DNA of 64,000 bases, taken from NCBI GenBank assembly GCA_018402425.1, contig JAGYIZ010000003.1, forward strand, positions 22,806 through 86,805, given 5' to 3'. Made by a program: the position numbers and the translations under genes. This document shows positions 28,226 through 36,281 of the stretch, piece by piece. The stretch's first letter is position 1. Every line of letters starts with the position of its first letter. The notes beneath the pieces are model-generated. The model saw only the letters and a program-made list of their open reading frames with translations. It ran no database searches and was not told the origin of the DNA. The stretch comes from Candidatus Atribacteria bacterium (GTDB lineage Bacteria; Atribacterota; Phoenicimicrobiia; Phoenicimicrobiales; Stramentimicrobiaceae).

Positions 28226-28497
28226 TCCTCCAAACTTCCATCTTTCATATTATAGTTAGCAACTTTTTTTCTGTTCTCAACCCTAATTGCAAAATCAGGA
28301 CACCGCAGTTCACATAACATACACTGGATACAATCATCAATTTTTTCGGCAACAGGATAACCTTTTTCATTTGCTACAAGAACTTTTTTAGGGCAATAGT
28401 TAATGCAGATCCCACACGATTTACACCATTCTTCATTGACAATGATCTTGGTTTCCTCATTCTGGTAGACCTTCATATTGTCTTTTTTTGTTACCAT
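28222..28497 (-). CDS. korD: 2-oxoacid:ferredoxin oxidoreductase, delta subunit (2x[4Fe-4S] ferredoxin)
   Basis: 91 residues with two cluster motifs, CKSCGICINYCP (about 25-36) and CIQCMLCELRCP (about 57-68). It carries electrons from the KorAB core to free ferredoxin. The ATG at 28497 shares a base with the gntR stop (TAATG), and its stop overlaps korA. Gene order D-A-B-C is usual for this enzyme. Confidence 0.93.
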   Translation of the reverse strand: MVTKKDNMKVYQNEETKIIVNEEWCKSCGICINYCPKKVLVANEKGYPVAEKIDDCIQCMLCELRCPDFAIRVENRKKVANYNMKDGSLED

Positions 28498-29483
28498 TAT
28501 CTCACCTCTCTTTTTTTTATATCAAAAATTCTTTTTTTTAAAGTATCAATAGACCCTTTGTCAGGTATATACATGAATTCAATTAATGGAGTTGATTCAT
28601 TAATTAATTTCTGGACTTCTTTTTTTCTTCCGGGAGATACAATAAGGATATCGCGTTTGCCAATAAATTCTTTTAGTTTTTTGTTATCATGTGTTGTTAT
28701 ATAAGTAATACTTTTATATTTTATTCCGGCATATTTGATTGATTTGAAAACACGTTCAGCAAATTTTTGGGTCAAACAAACTAAACCTATTTTCATTTCC
28801 GAAGAAGTAGCACGGGCGATATTTACCATAGTCTCAATTTGAGGGTCAAGTGCAATGGCAATTATATTCTTAGATTCATTTTTAAGAAATTCCTGTACCT
28901 CTTGGAAATGAAAAAAGGTTGTTACAACCAAATCCGCTGATTTTGTTTTAGCAATAAAATCCTCTGGATGATGATACATTTCATCAATTAGAATAGGAAT
29001 TATGTGAATACCGGTACCTAATTCCAATTTTTTTGAAAAATAATATAATTGTTCTTGATTACACTCTACAAAAGCGATACTGACATTATTAAGCAAATGC
29101 TTTTTTTCCTGTAAACGTTGATTAACAAGATAAAGAAAGTCTTCAATTTGAATATTTAATTCCAGAGCTTTCTGGATAGCTAAATCAATATGTTTAATAA
29201 GAGGATTATTATTTTTTTGTAACAACAATGCTTTTGATTGATAACCGTCTGCAATAATAAAAGTTCCTTTCCCGGAAGTTGAAGAAATTATTTTTTCCCG
29301 GGCAAGCTCTTTATAAGCCATACTAACGGTATTCCGGCTAACACCTAGCTTGATTGACAACTCTCTTTCGGTAGGTAATTGGGTATTTTTTTCAAGTTGC
29401 CCTTCCATTATTAATTTTTTTAGGTATTCTTCTATTTGAAGGTAAAGAGGTATTCTACTATTCTTGTCAATCTTAATATCCAT
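28497..29483 (-). CDS. GntR family transcriptional regulator
   Basis: 328 residues. The winged helix-turn-helix (residues 1-75) has RIPLYLQIEEYLKKLI, LPTERELSIKLGVSRNTVSMAYKELAREKI and SGKGTFI, typical of the GntR family. The C-terminal 230 residues look like a ligand-sensing domain (VSIAFVECNQEQLYYF, ADLVVTTFFHFQEVQ, IGLVCLTQKFAERVF), reminiscent of periplasmic-binding-like folds but not assigned. It is the first gene of the kor-ack-nfn-gdh-mcm-mmd train and shares a base with korD, so it probably controls that train and itself. Confidence 0.88.
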   Translation of the reverse strand: MDIKIDKNSRIPLYLQIEEYLKKLIMEGQLEKNTQLPTERELSIKLGVSRNTVSMAYKELAREKIISSTSGKGTFIIADGYQSKALLLQKNNNPLIKHIDLAIQKALELNIQIEDFLYLVNQRLQEKKHLLNNVSIAFVECNQEQLYYFSKKLELGTGIHIIPILIDEMYHHPEDFIAKTKSADLVVTTFFHFQEVQEFLKNESKNIIAIALDPQIETMVNIARATSSEMKIGLVCLTQKFAERVFKSIKYAGIKYKSITYITTHDNKKLKEFIGKRDILIVSPGRKKEVQKLINESTPLIEFMYIPDKGSIDTLKKRIFDIKKREVR

Positions 29484-29516
29484 TATATATTTATATATCC
29501 CTTTAAAATAGTATGA

Positions 29517-29577
29517 TTGGACTAATTGACTAATGGATTAACCATTTATAGAATACCATATCTCATTTTTTTGTCAA
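29517..29577 (-). promoter_or_regulatory. Promoter and possible operator of the gntR-kor-...-mmdB gene train
   Basis: On the minus strand TTGACA (29577-29572) and an extended -10, TGG-TATTCT (TATTCT at 29555-29550), are spaced 16 bases. Between the -10 and gntR, read on the plus strand, are three adjacent similar units, TTGGACTAA, TTGACTAA and TGGATTAA (29518-29540), a likely regulator site that would let GntR control its own transcript. Confidence 0.65.
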
Positions 29578-29585
29578 CATTATTT

Positions 29586-31586
29586 TTACAAATCTAGCTC
29601 TTTTGGCTTAATCATTATCTGCATTATAAAAGTAATACCAATAATTCCTATTCCAGCTAGATTAAGTAATAGCTGGGACGGTATAACACAGAATGCGCCT
29701 ACAAAAAGAAAACTTCTCTCAAGCATAGAAGTCTTCCGAAAGAAATAACCCTGTGTCGCCCCTGCAAGGCCTAGTGACATACCCAACGCCAGCAAGATGC
29801 CAAATCCCATTTTCGCAATATTTAAATCCGGCATAAAATTCCAGGCAATAATTTCCGGGTGATAAATAAACATAAAAGGAAGTAAGTAACCGGGCAAAGC
29901 GAGCTTGGTTGATTCCAATCCAACCTTAAAAGCCGGAGCCCTGGCAATGGCCGCTCCAGCAAAGACAGCCAGCATTACCGGTGGTGTAATATCAGCTAAA
30001 ATACCATAGTAGAAAACAAATAAATGGGGAAGAATCAATGGGGAATTTTCGGTCATAAGTTTAATCAACGCCGGTGCAATCAAGGTTGCCATAATTACAT
30101 AGTTTGCAGTGGTTGGTACGCCCATTCCTAAAACCAGAGAAGATATAGAAGCCAGAAGTAAGGCAATGGGTAAAATCCCTCTGGATAAATTAAAGACAAT
30201 ACCGGTAAACTTCAAGCCCAATCCTGACATTGTCGTGATCCCGACAATAATACCGGCAGCCGCACAAGCTACAGCAACAGTCGTTGCTGCCATTCCAGCA
30301 TCAGTTATCGCTTCAATTAATTTTTTTGGTGTCATTCGCGTTTTAGCATTGAACATACTTATAATAAGTAAGACGACAACACTGGCAACAACTGACTTTT
30401 GTGGGGAATATCCATCTATTAACAAATAAATCAGAATAAATATGGGAGCCAATAGTATCCATCCGATTTTTAACGTTTTAATTAAATTGGGCAATTGTTC
30501 TCGAGTAAGCCCTACCAGTCCGATTTTAGCAGCCCTGAAATCAACGGCCATAAAAAGTGCCAGGTAATAGAAAAAAGCTGGCAATATAGCCGCTTTAGCT
30601 ACCTCAATGTACGGAACCCCCAAAAATTCAGCCATAATAAAGGCAGCTGCTCCCATGATGGGGGGCATGATTTGTCCGCCGGTTGAGGCTACCGGTTCAA
30701 CAGCACCGGCAAAGACTGGACTATATCCCACATTCTTCATTAAAGGAATTGTAAAACTACCTGTCGTAACAGTATTGGCGGTTGAACTTCCGGATATGGT
30801 GCCCATCATTCCGCTTGCTACAACCGCTGCTTTAGCTGGTCCTCCTCTGGTATAACCGGTTAATGCTGTTGCAAAATCAATGAAAAACTTACCAGCACCA
30901 GTCTTATTCAAAATAGCCCCAAAGAGAATAAAAAGGTAGACAAAATTGGCTGAAACACCCAACGGAGTCCCAAAAATACCAGCGTCTGTTAGAAATAAAT
31001 AATAAGCAACACGACTGATTGGGAAAGTACCATGGGAAAACCTTCCAGGCATATAAGGACCAAATACCAATGCATAAAGCAAAAAAAATAGGGCAACAAA
31101 CATCAAAGGCGGGCCCACTGCTCTCCTGGTAGCCTCTAGTGTAACTAAAATAAGTATAACACCTAGAATAACATCAGCAGTATTGGGGTTACCAGCTCTC
31201 CATACTAATTCATGTATATTGGTTAGAACATAAAAACAAAGTATAATGGCCAGACCGATAAAGATAAAATCATACCATTGAATTTTATCCCTTCTTGTGT
31301 GCTCTGATCGAGCAAATAAGGAAAAAGTCATTATTAAAATAAACATGAAATGAATAGAACGTTGAATCAAACTAAAGTATGCACCGAACCAGCCGGTATA
31401 CATATGAAAAATAAACAAGCCGACGGATGCTATTAAAATTGGTATAAACCAGTGTCCCCGTAAATCTCTCTTTGCCTTTAATTCAATTTCTTCAGGATTT
31501 TTAACATTTGTAGTATTGTCAGCAGGATCTTCTTCCGGTAATGATTCTTTCTTATTAATATTTTCATCTATAGTTCTTTTATTCAC
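29586..31586 (-). CDS. TRAP transporter permease, fused small and large membrane subunits (TAXI type)
   Basis: About 666 residues from a GTG at 31586 with GGAGG upstream; an earlier TTG at 31616 overlaps DUF1850 more deeply and is less likely. There is a charged N-terminal tail, a DctQ-like four-helix part (to about residue 180), and a DctM-like part of about 12-14 helices. Blocks include GPPLMFVALFFLLYALVFGPYMPG, GMMGTISGSSTANTVTTGSFTIPLM and LGMGVPTTANYVIMATL. It imports an organic acid driven by an ion gradient together with the TAXI binding protein. The fused form is typical of TAXI systems. The neighbours suggest glutamate or a related acid, but the substrate is not readable from sequence. 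Confidence 0.92.
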   Translation of the reverse strand: MNKRTIDENINKKESLPEEDPADNTTNVKNPEEIELKAKRDLRGHWFIPILIASVGLFIFHMYTGWFGAYFSLIQRSIHFMFILIMTFSLFARSEHTRRDKIQWYDFIFIGLAIILCFYVLTNIHELVWRAGNPNTADVILGVILILVTLEATRRAVGPPLMFVALFFLLYALVFGPYMPGRFSHGTFPISRVAYYLFLTDAGIFGTPLGVSANFVYLFILFGAILNKTGAGKFFIDFATALTGYTRGGPAKAAVVASGMMGTISGSSTANTVTTGSFTIPLMKNVGYSPVFAGAVEPVASTGGQIMPPIMGAAAFIMAEFLGVPYIEVAKAAILPAFFYYLALFMAVDFRAAKIGLVGLTREQLPNLIKTLKIGWILLAPIFILIYLLIDGYSPQKSVVASVVVLLIISMFNAKTRMTPKKLIEAITDAGMAATTVAVACAAAGIIVGITTMSGLGLKFTGIVFNLSRGILPIALLLASISSLVLGMGVPTTANYVIMATLIAPALIKLMTENSPLILPHLFVFYYGILADITPPVMLAVFAGAAIARAPAFKVGLESTKLALPGYLLPFMFIYHPEIIAWNFMPDLNIAKMGFGILLALGMSLGLAGATQGYFFRKTSMLERSFLFVGAFCVIPSQLLLNLAGIGIIGITFIMQIMIKPKELDL

Positions 31587-32115
31587 TCTTTTTACGACCT
31601 CCTTTGTCCGTGACAATTATATCAATTGGTTCACCACTATCAGCAAGATTATTTAATAAATATTCTTGATTTTTAACCTTTAATATTTGTTCAACTGTAT
31701 AGGCGATTCTTAACGGTAGTTTTTTTATTTTTTGTTGTATTTTTATAACAACCATTTCTCCGTCAAAATAAATCTCTTTTGAGGGATGGCATTCCTGGCC
31801 TACTCCATACCAGGGATACCTTTCTTCCAATAAATAAAAATAACCCTCTTCCCCTATTTGAAATAGATCAATTATGGGATTTAAATCTCTGGAATTGGTA
31901 TATTCCAGGTAAAAATTGTCTTTAGGATAAACCTGAATGGACAACAAGGTTTCCTGGTTATCTCGATGAATAACTTCAAGAAAATATTTCACTTCCGAAG
32001 AACAGGCACTAATTCCTATACCTGCTAATAAAAACAAAAAAATAAACAGAAAAGTAAGAGACAGGGAAATTATATAAATTTCCCTGTCTCTTACTACAGA
32101 CTTTATTATTGGCAA
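31579..32115 (-). CDS. DUF1850 domain protein of the TAXI-TRAP operon
   Basis: 178 residues. A membrane segment (about 14-36) ends at ISACSS, which may be a lipoprotein or signal-peptide end. A domain with TNSRDLNPIIDLFQIGEEGYFYLLEERYPWYG is the DUF1850 pattern. DUF1850 genes regularly lie between a TAXI binding protein and its permease; their job is unknown. It starts at a TTG (32115) with AGGAG at good spacing, overlapping the SBP stop. The stop overlaps the permease start by 8 bases. Confidence 0.8.
   Translation of the reverse strand: MPIIKSVVRDREIYIISLSLTFLFIFLFLLAGIGISACSSEVKYFLEVIHRDNQETLLSIQVYPKDNFYLEYTNSRDLNPIIDLFQIGEEGYFYLLEERYPWYGVGQECHPSKEIYFDGEMVVIKIQQKIKKLPLRIAYTVEQILKVKNQEYLLNNLADSGEPIDIIVTDKGGRKKSE
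32053..32095 (-). promoter_or_regulatory. Perfect 19-bp hairpin at the start of DUF1850
   Basis: The arms 32053-32071 and 32077-32095 are exact reverse complements with the 5-base loop ATATA. On the minus strand it is followed by T-rich sequence. It lies immediately after the binding-protein gene and inside the signal-segment codons of DUF1850. It could act as a partial terminator or 3'-end protector giving more binding protein than permease. Confidence 0.75.
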
Positions 32116-33065
32116 GATTCTCCTAACCCCACTTCTGTAAAGTATTTAATTGCTCCTTGATGTAATGGGATAGCGGTCTTGACTCCATTTTCTGGCACCA
32201 ACTGTTTGGCAGAAGGATGTACATTATACAATTCTTCTGCATTTTCAAATAAGGTTTTTGTTAAAAGATACGCTATCTCTTCATCAATTTCGGAATTAAT
32301 TACCACATCGTTACCAACTTGAACAGTCGGTACATCTTCATCTTGTCCCTTATACGTTCCGGCAGGAATTACTCCGCTTTTGTAATATCCATATTCCTCT
32401 GTCAATTTTTCAATAATATCTTCGTCAACCGGTACAAAATAGACATCCCTTACTGCAGTAACCTCCTGAACTGCGGAACCCGGGAAAGAAAAATTCCAGA
32501 AAAGGGCATCAATATTTCTATCCTTCATTGCTTGGGCAGCCTCCGGCTGCGAATAATAACTCACTCGCATGTCATCATAAGACAAACCTGCTGCTTCTAT
32601 AATCAATCTGGCCATGGTTTCACATCCACTCCCGGGAGCATCAACTGAAACTTTTTTCCCTTCTAAATCCCGGACAGATTTGATATCAGGATCGATACTT
32701 ATAAAATGTTGTGGGGCAGGATACATGGAAAATAGCCCCTTAATAGGTTGCTTATCATCTTCAAATTGCACCTGACCATGATAGGCTTTATAAGCAACAT
32801 CACCCATCGCCATTCCAATCTGAACTTGATTTCTTCCAACCAAACGACAGTTTTCTACCGAAGCTGCAGTTGATTCAGCCGTGGCTTCAATACCTTCATC
32901 TTCCAATAATTTAGTCCACAAGTCAGCCATGGCACCTCCCAGGGGATAATAAGTTCCTCCCGGACTACCTGTACCAAAAGTTATATAAGTTTGTGCTAAA
33001 CCAAATCCAGAAAATACAGATACTATCAATACAACTGTAATAAAAATACCTATTAATTTTCTCAT
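32106..33065 (-). CDS. TAXI family TRAP transporter substrate-binding protein
   Basis: 319 residues with a signal peptide (1-24, ending GLAQ). YITFGTGSPGGTYYPLGGAMADLW (26-49) is the TAXI signature region, with VSVDAPGSGCETMARLIIEAAGLSYDD near 155 as a second block. It binds the transported acid outside the membrane for the fused permease downstream. The ribosome site AAGGAGG precedes the ATG at 33065. A second perfect Shine-Dalgarno-like string lies about 66 bases further upstream without an ORF. Confidence 0.94.
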   Translation of the reverse strand: MRKLIGIFITVVLIVSVFSGFGLAQTYITFGTGSPGGTYYPLGGAMADLWTKLLEDEGIEATAESTAASVENCRLVGRNQVQIGMAMGDVAYKAYHGQVQFEDDKQPIKGLFSMYPAPQHFISIDPDIKSVRDLEGKKVSVDAPGSGCETMARLIIEAAGLSYDDMRVSYYSQPEAAQAMKDRNIDALFWNFSFPGSAVQEVTAVRDVYFVPVDEDIIEKLTEEYGYYKSGVIPAGTYKGQDEDVPTVQVGNDVVINSEIDEEIAYLLTKTLFENAEELYNVHPSAKQLVPENGVKTAIPLHQGAIKYFTEVGLGESCQ

Positions 33066-33130
33066 ATTTTTCCTCCTTAAATTATTTCTTTTTTTTCATA
33101 AAATAAGCTTTTTACTATTTTATTTTTTAT

Positions 33131-33139
33131 ATCACCTCC
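33131..33139 (-). promoter_or_regulatory. Orphan Shine-Dalgarno-like sequence in the TAXI SBP leader
   Basis: GGAGGTGAT on the minus strand is a full match to the 16S anti-SD region, but it is followed at once by TATAA and no ORF. A near-identical string, GGAGGTGATAT, stands at 1151-1160 ahead of the other binding-protein gene, at a similar distance (56 against 66 bases). Confidence 0.45.
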
Positions 33140-33197
33140 ACTGCTTTTTTTCGGGGACGTCCAATATTATCTTCTTATATGCTATATTTATAGAATA

Positions 33198-35027
33198 TCA
33201 ATAATAATACCAAATTGAATTATATTCCTCGATATCCTCTCCCCGATCCTTCAGTTCCTTTAGATAATCACTGATAATGATATCACGATAGACATATGGT
33301 TCTACCGGGGCAATGCCCTTTTCCCAGGGATGCCACAGATAGACCCTCTGGCCTTCCGGGGTAAAGGCAATTAATTCCCGGTCCTGCCAGGCTCGGACAT
33401 GGTTCTTGCCTAAACGTGGTACATTAAATACCGGCTCATCGGTGCGGAAGATACCGGGCAAAAGACGAGCTTCTTCTTTGCGCTCTTGCCAGAGACGGGC
33501 TACCGGAACCAGATAATCCTTGTGTTCCGCCTTCCCTTTGGGGTAAAAGGTATAATATGGATCCACTCCTGCCTTTTTCATGGCAATACGGGTAGAGCAA
33601 TTCTGAAAACGACGGCTGGTCTCCAAGGTGTAGACTAATTGATTGTAAACATAGATACCCTTGTTTCTTATCTTACGTACTGCTTCGGTTAAATCAGGGG
33701 TAACCTCGGCAGCACTTTCAATATGGGTTACCAGGGCAACATTGCGCTTTCCTGGTTGGACATAACTTGCCAGAAGATCAGCCAGCCTGTTAGTTATGCG
33801 GTAAGGTACGGTGACAAAAACACGGCTCCCCCAGCGAATATTGATAATCTGTTTTAGGGAACAGAGACGATCCATGATATATTTGACCAACTCATCATCT
33901 AAGGCCAGTGGATCTCCGCCAGTCACCAGTACATCACGCATGGATGGATGGTCTGAGAACCAGGAAAGTGCCTGGTCAATCTTTTCTTTGGTTGGCATGC
34001 CCTCCGGTAACATGGGACCGGTAATTTCCCAGTTGCGCTGACAGTAAACACAGATCTGGGGACAGGTATCATAAGCCTTTAGTATTGATATCATAGGATA
34101 ACGTCTGGTAATTAGCTCCTCTGGGGAGGTATCATGCTCACCCATAAAGTCAAAGTAGTATTTTCGTTCCTGTCGATGTTCCCACATTAAATTAACATAA
34201 TGTAGTGGTGGAATTACCTGGGAACGAACCTGATAATCGTATTTCCGGTCAGCACGGGAAAAATCAAACAGGGAAAGGTAATAAGGTGTAATACCAAAAG
34301 GAATACCATGCTGCAGGGAAAGCTCAATAGCCTTAATATCCTCATCTGTCAAGGGAATCAGTTCTTTCAAGGCCTTGAGATCCTGTTCATCTTTGAAGAT
34401 GTGCTTGACATGCCACTGGTAATCATACCAGTCATCTTCACTCGCTGAGAAGTATTCTCTGATTTTTCGGACATTTTCTTTACGCTGAGCTATAAGGGAT
34501 TCATCCAGTCCGGATGGATAACGATCCAGGAATTCATTTACCTTGTTATAGAGATGATCCAGGTAAACTGAACGGGCCTGACCGGCTTCCCTTCCTTTTA
34601 TTTTCTGGAAATCAATCATTTTGATTCCGTCTTTTTCCAAAATAGGACCAAGCCAGCCACGTGCTACATCAGCCTTGCCAGCCATAGCCAATAACAAATG
34701 TCTTATTTCCTGAAGAAAGCCTTCCGATATTCCGGATTCGGTTTCATCATTTGCCAGTTCCCATAGATACTGGAGTGTACTAAACCCGGCAATTTTTTCA
34801 TTACGAAGAGAAATAAGATTTGTAAATATCTTGATTGCCTCTAAAGCGATACTATAATCCAGCTTATGAAGTGGTTTTTCTCCTTCCCGATAGGCCCACT
34901 CCAGATCTTTGCAAAAGTTAAAAAGTCGAGTTCTTGCTACATTGATATCACTACTATCAGTCAAGATTTCTAATACTTCGGGCATCACAGAGAATAATTG
35001 GCTTTTCTGTTCATCTTTTATTTGCAT
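33198..35027 (-). CDS. KamA family radical SAM protein (lysine/glutamate 2,3-aminomutase-like)
   Basis: 609 residues, longer than classical aminomutases (about 416), with an extra N-terminal helical region of about 230 residues. The radical SAM cysteines are in CPQICVYCQRNW (CxxxCxxC, about 329-336), followed by DVLVTGGDPLALDD. The C-terminal part DPYYTFYPKGKAEHKDYL and VFNVPRLGKNHVRAW is typical of a long KamA-like subgroup; the lysine in RLGKNH may be the PLP site (inference). Substrate is unknown; glutamate or lysine are candidates. By eye it is clearly richer in G+C than its neighbours, suggesting different codon use or transfer. Ribosome site AAAGGAG before the ATG at 35027. Confidence 0.85.
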   Translation of the reverse strand: MQIKDEQKSQLFSVMPEVLEILTDSSDINVARTRLFNFCKDLEWAYREGEKPLHKLDYSIALEAIKIFTNLISLRNEKIAGFSTLQYLWELANDETESGISEGFLQEIRHLLLAMAGKADVARGWLGPILEKDGIKMIDFQKIKGREAGQARSVYLDHLYNKVNEFLDRYPSGLDESLIAQRKENVRKIREYFSASEDDWYDYQWHVKHIFKDEQDLKALKELIPLTDEDIKAIELSLQHGIPFGITPYYLSLFDFSRADRKYDYQVRSQVIPPLHYVNLMWEHRQERKYYFDFMGEHDTSPEELITRRYPMISILKAYDTCPQICVYCQRNWEITGPMLPEGMPTKEKIDQALSWFSDHPSMRDVLVTGGDPLALDDELVKYIMDRLCSLKQIINIRWGSRVFVTVPYRITNRLADLLASYVQPGKRNVALVTHIESAAEVTPDLTEAVRKIRNKGIYVYNQLVYTLETSRRFQNCSTRIAMKKAGVDPYYTFYPKGKAEHKDYLVPVARLWQERKEEARLLPGIFRTDEPVFNVPRLGKNHVRAWQDRELIAFTPEGQRVYLWHPWEKGIAPVEPYVYRDIIISDYLKELKDRGEDIEEYNSIWYYY

Positions 35028-35068
35028 TTTAAGACTCCTTTTTAAAATTATTTTATCTATAATATAAA

Positions 35069-35929
35069 CTAATAAAAAATATTATGCGTATCCCACATTT
35101 CTTCTAATTCAGACAATTTTTTAATAGTTTGTTTGCCTTTTTTAATGCTTACAGCAGTAACAATGGCATTGATAATACTTAATGGAGCGGTGAATGAATT
35201 GATAAATGAATTCAAGTCACTCCGTGCAATTAAGGAAACATCTGCCTTTTGTGAAATAGGAGAAACAATACTATCTGTAATTGTAGCGGTTTTTGCTCCT
35301 TTCTTATTGGCTATTTCTACTATTTCAACAGTTCTACGTGTATATCGGGGGAAACTAATGGCAATTAATAAATCTTTTTCATTAATACCGGCAATTTGTT
35401 CAAATAAATCTTCCATTCCATAGGTAATACTCTTAGTATTCCTTAGAAATAAGCTTAAAGCCTGGTTAAAAAACAATGCCATTGAGGCAGCTGTCCGTAA
35501 TCCGACAATATAAATTACTTCTGCATTTACAATATAGTTAATCAATTTTTCAAAAGATTCTGGAGAGACCTCATTGATTGTTTTTTCTAAATTATCTAAA
35601 TCTGATTGCAGGACTTGATATAATACATTTTTCCCTTTGTAAACATTATTAATTGACTTCTTTAATTGATTAACAGTCGTTAACTGCATTTTAACAATAT
35701 TTTGAAGCACTTTTTGTAGTCCGGGGTATCCATCATAGCCTAATATAGCTGCAAATCTAACAATAGTTGATTCGCTCACACCAACTTCTTTACCAAGTCT
35801 AGCAGCAGTTAAAAAAGCTGCTCTATCGTAATTATTAAGTAAATAATGGGCAGTCTTTTTTTGACTTGCGCTTAATTTGTGAAAATTTTTTTGAATATTT
35901 TTTTGAAATGATAGATTGTTTTTAATCAT
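35069..35929 (-). CDS. MurR/RpiR family transcriptional regulator
   Basis: 286 residues. An N-terminal helix-turn-helix (about 1-80) has LSASQKKTAHYLLNNYDRAAFLTAARLGKEVGVSESTIVRFAAILGYDGYPGLQ. A C-terminal SIS domain (about 115-265) has VIYIVGLRTAASMALFFNQAL and DLLIAISFPRYTRRTVEIVEIANKKGAKTATITDS. Most relatives sense phosphosugars; several control amino-acid or organic-acid use. It is directly upstream of the KamA gene (41 bases), which it may control. Confidence 0.9.
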   Translation of the reverse strand: MIKNNLSFQKNIQKNFHKLSASQKKTAHYLLNNYDRAAFLTAARLGKEVGVSESTIVRFAAILGYDGYPGLQKVLQNIVKMQLTTVNQLKKSINNVYKGKNVLYQVLQSDLDNLEKTINEVSPESFEKLINYIVNAEVIYIVGLRTAASMALFFNQALSLFLRNTKSITYGMEDLFEQIAGINEKDLLIAISFPRYTRRTVEIVEIANKKGAKTATITDSIVSPISQKADVSLIARSDLNSFINSFTAPLSIINAIVTAVSIKKGKQTIKKLSELEEMWDTHNIFY

Positions 35930-36032
35930 AAGGTACAGAATAGCTCACTAAAGACATATGGTATATTATGCAATTAATCTTGCAATGATAATAATATGTT
36001 GAAATTTTTCCTGCTTTTATTATATAATAAAA

Positions 36033-36077
36033 AAATAAAATTACCAGAAGAAAATATATTTTCTGGTAATTTTATTT
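36033..36077 (-). terminator. Intrinsic terminator downstream of the cyclodeaminase gene
   Basis: AAATAAAATTACCAGAA (36033-36049) pairs exactly with TTCTGGTAATTTTATTT (36061-36077), a 17-bp stem. T-rich sequence follows in both directions, so it could stop transcription from either side. It lies past the repeat copy. Confidence 0.8.
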
Positions 36078-36085
36078 AAATATAA

Positions 36086-36265
36086 AAAAGATTAAGATAA
36101 GCTAGATGACAATTTTTGCACCTGAAGTCCAAAGTTGGAAGTTATATTGCTTAAATATTATAGCTAAAGGTTAAATAAAAATCGAATGAAAAAGAGCTAA
36201 AAAGTGGTCAAAATTAAACCTCTTTTAGGGGTTCTTAAAGCCACACGCTATGCAGGTGCGATATT
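36086..36265 (-). repeat. Copy 2 of the intergenic repeat family (full length, inverted)
   Basis: Reading on the minus strand from 36265: ATATCGCACCTGCATAGCG, AAGAACCCCTAAAAGAGG, TTTTTAGCTCTTTTTCATTCG, TTTAGCTATAATATTT, TTCCAACTTTGGACTTCAGG, and CTTATCTTAATCTTTT. The order and spacing match the copies at 55080 and 59034. Confidence 0.9.
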
Positions 36266-36281
36266 TTACTTCTACTATCAA

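Larger units (their letters stand above)
35930..36281. other. Intergenic region between the cyclodeaminase and RpiR genes
   Basis: 352 bases holding an inverted copy of the repeat family (36086-36265), the terminator at 36033-36077, and probably the RpiR promoter. On the minus strand TTATCA and TAATAT are 17 bases apart about 60 bases before the RpiR start. No ORF is supported. Confidence 0.6.
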
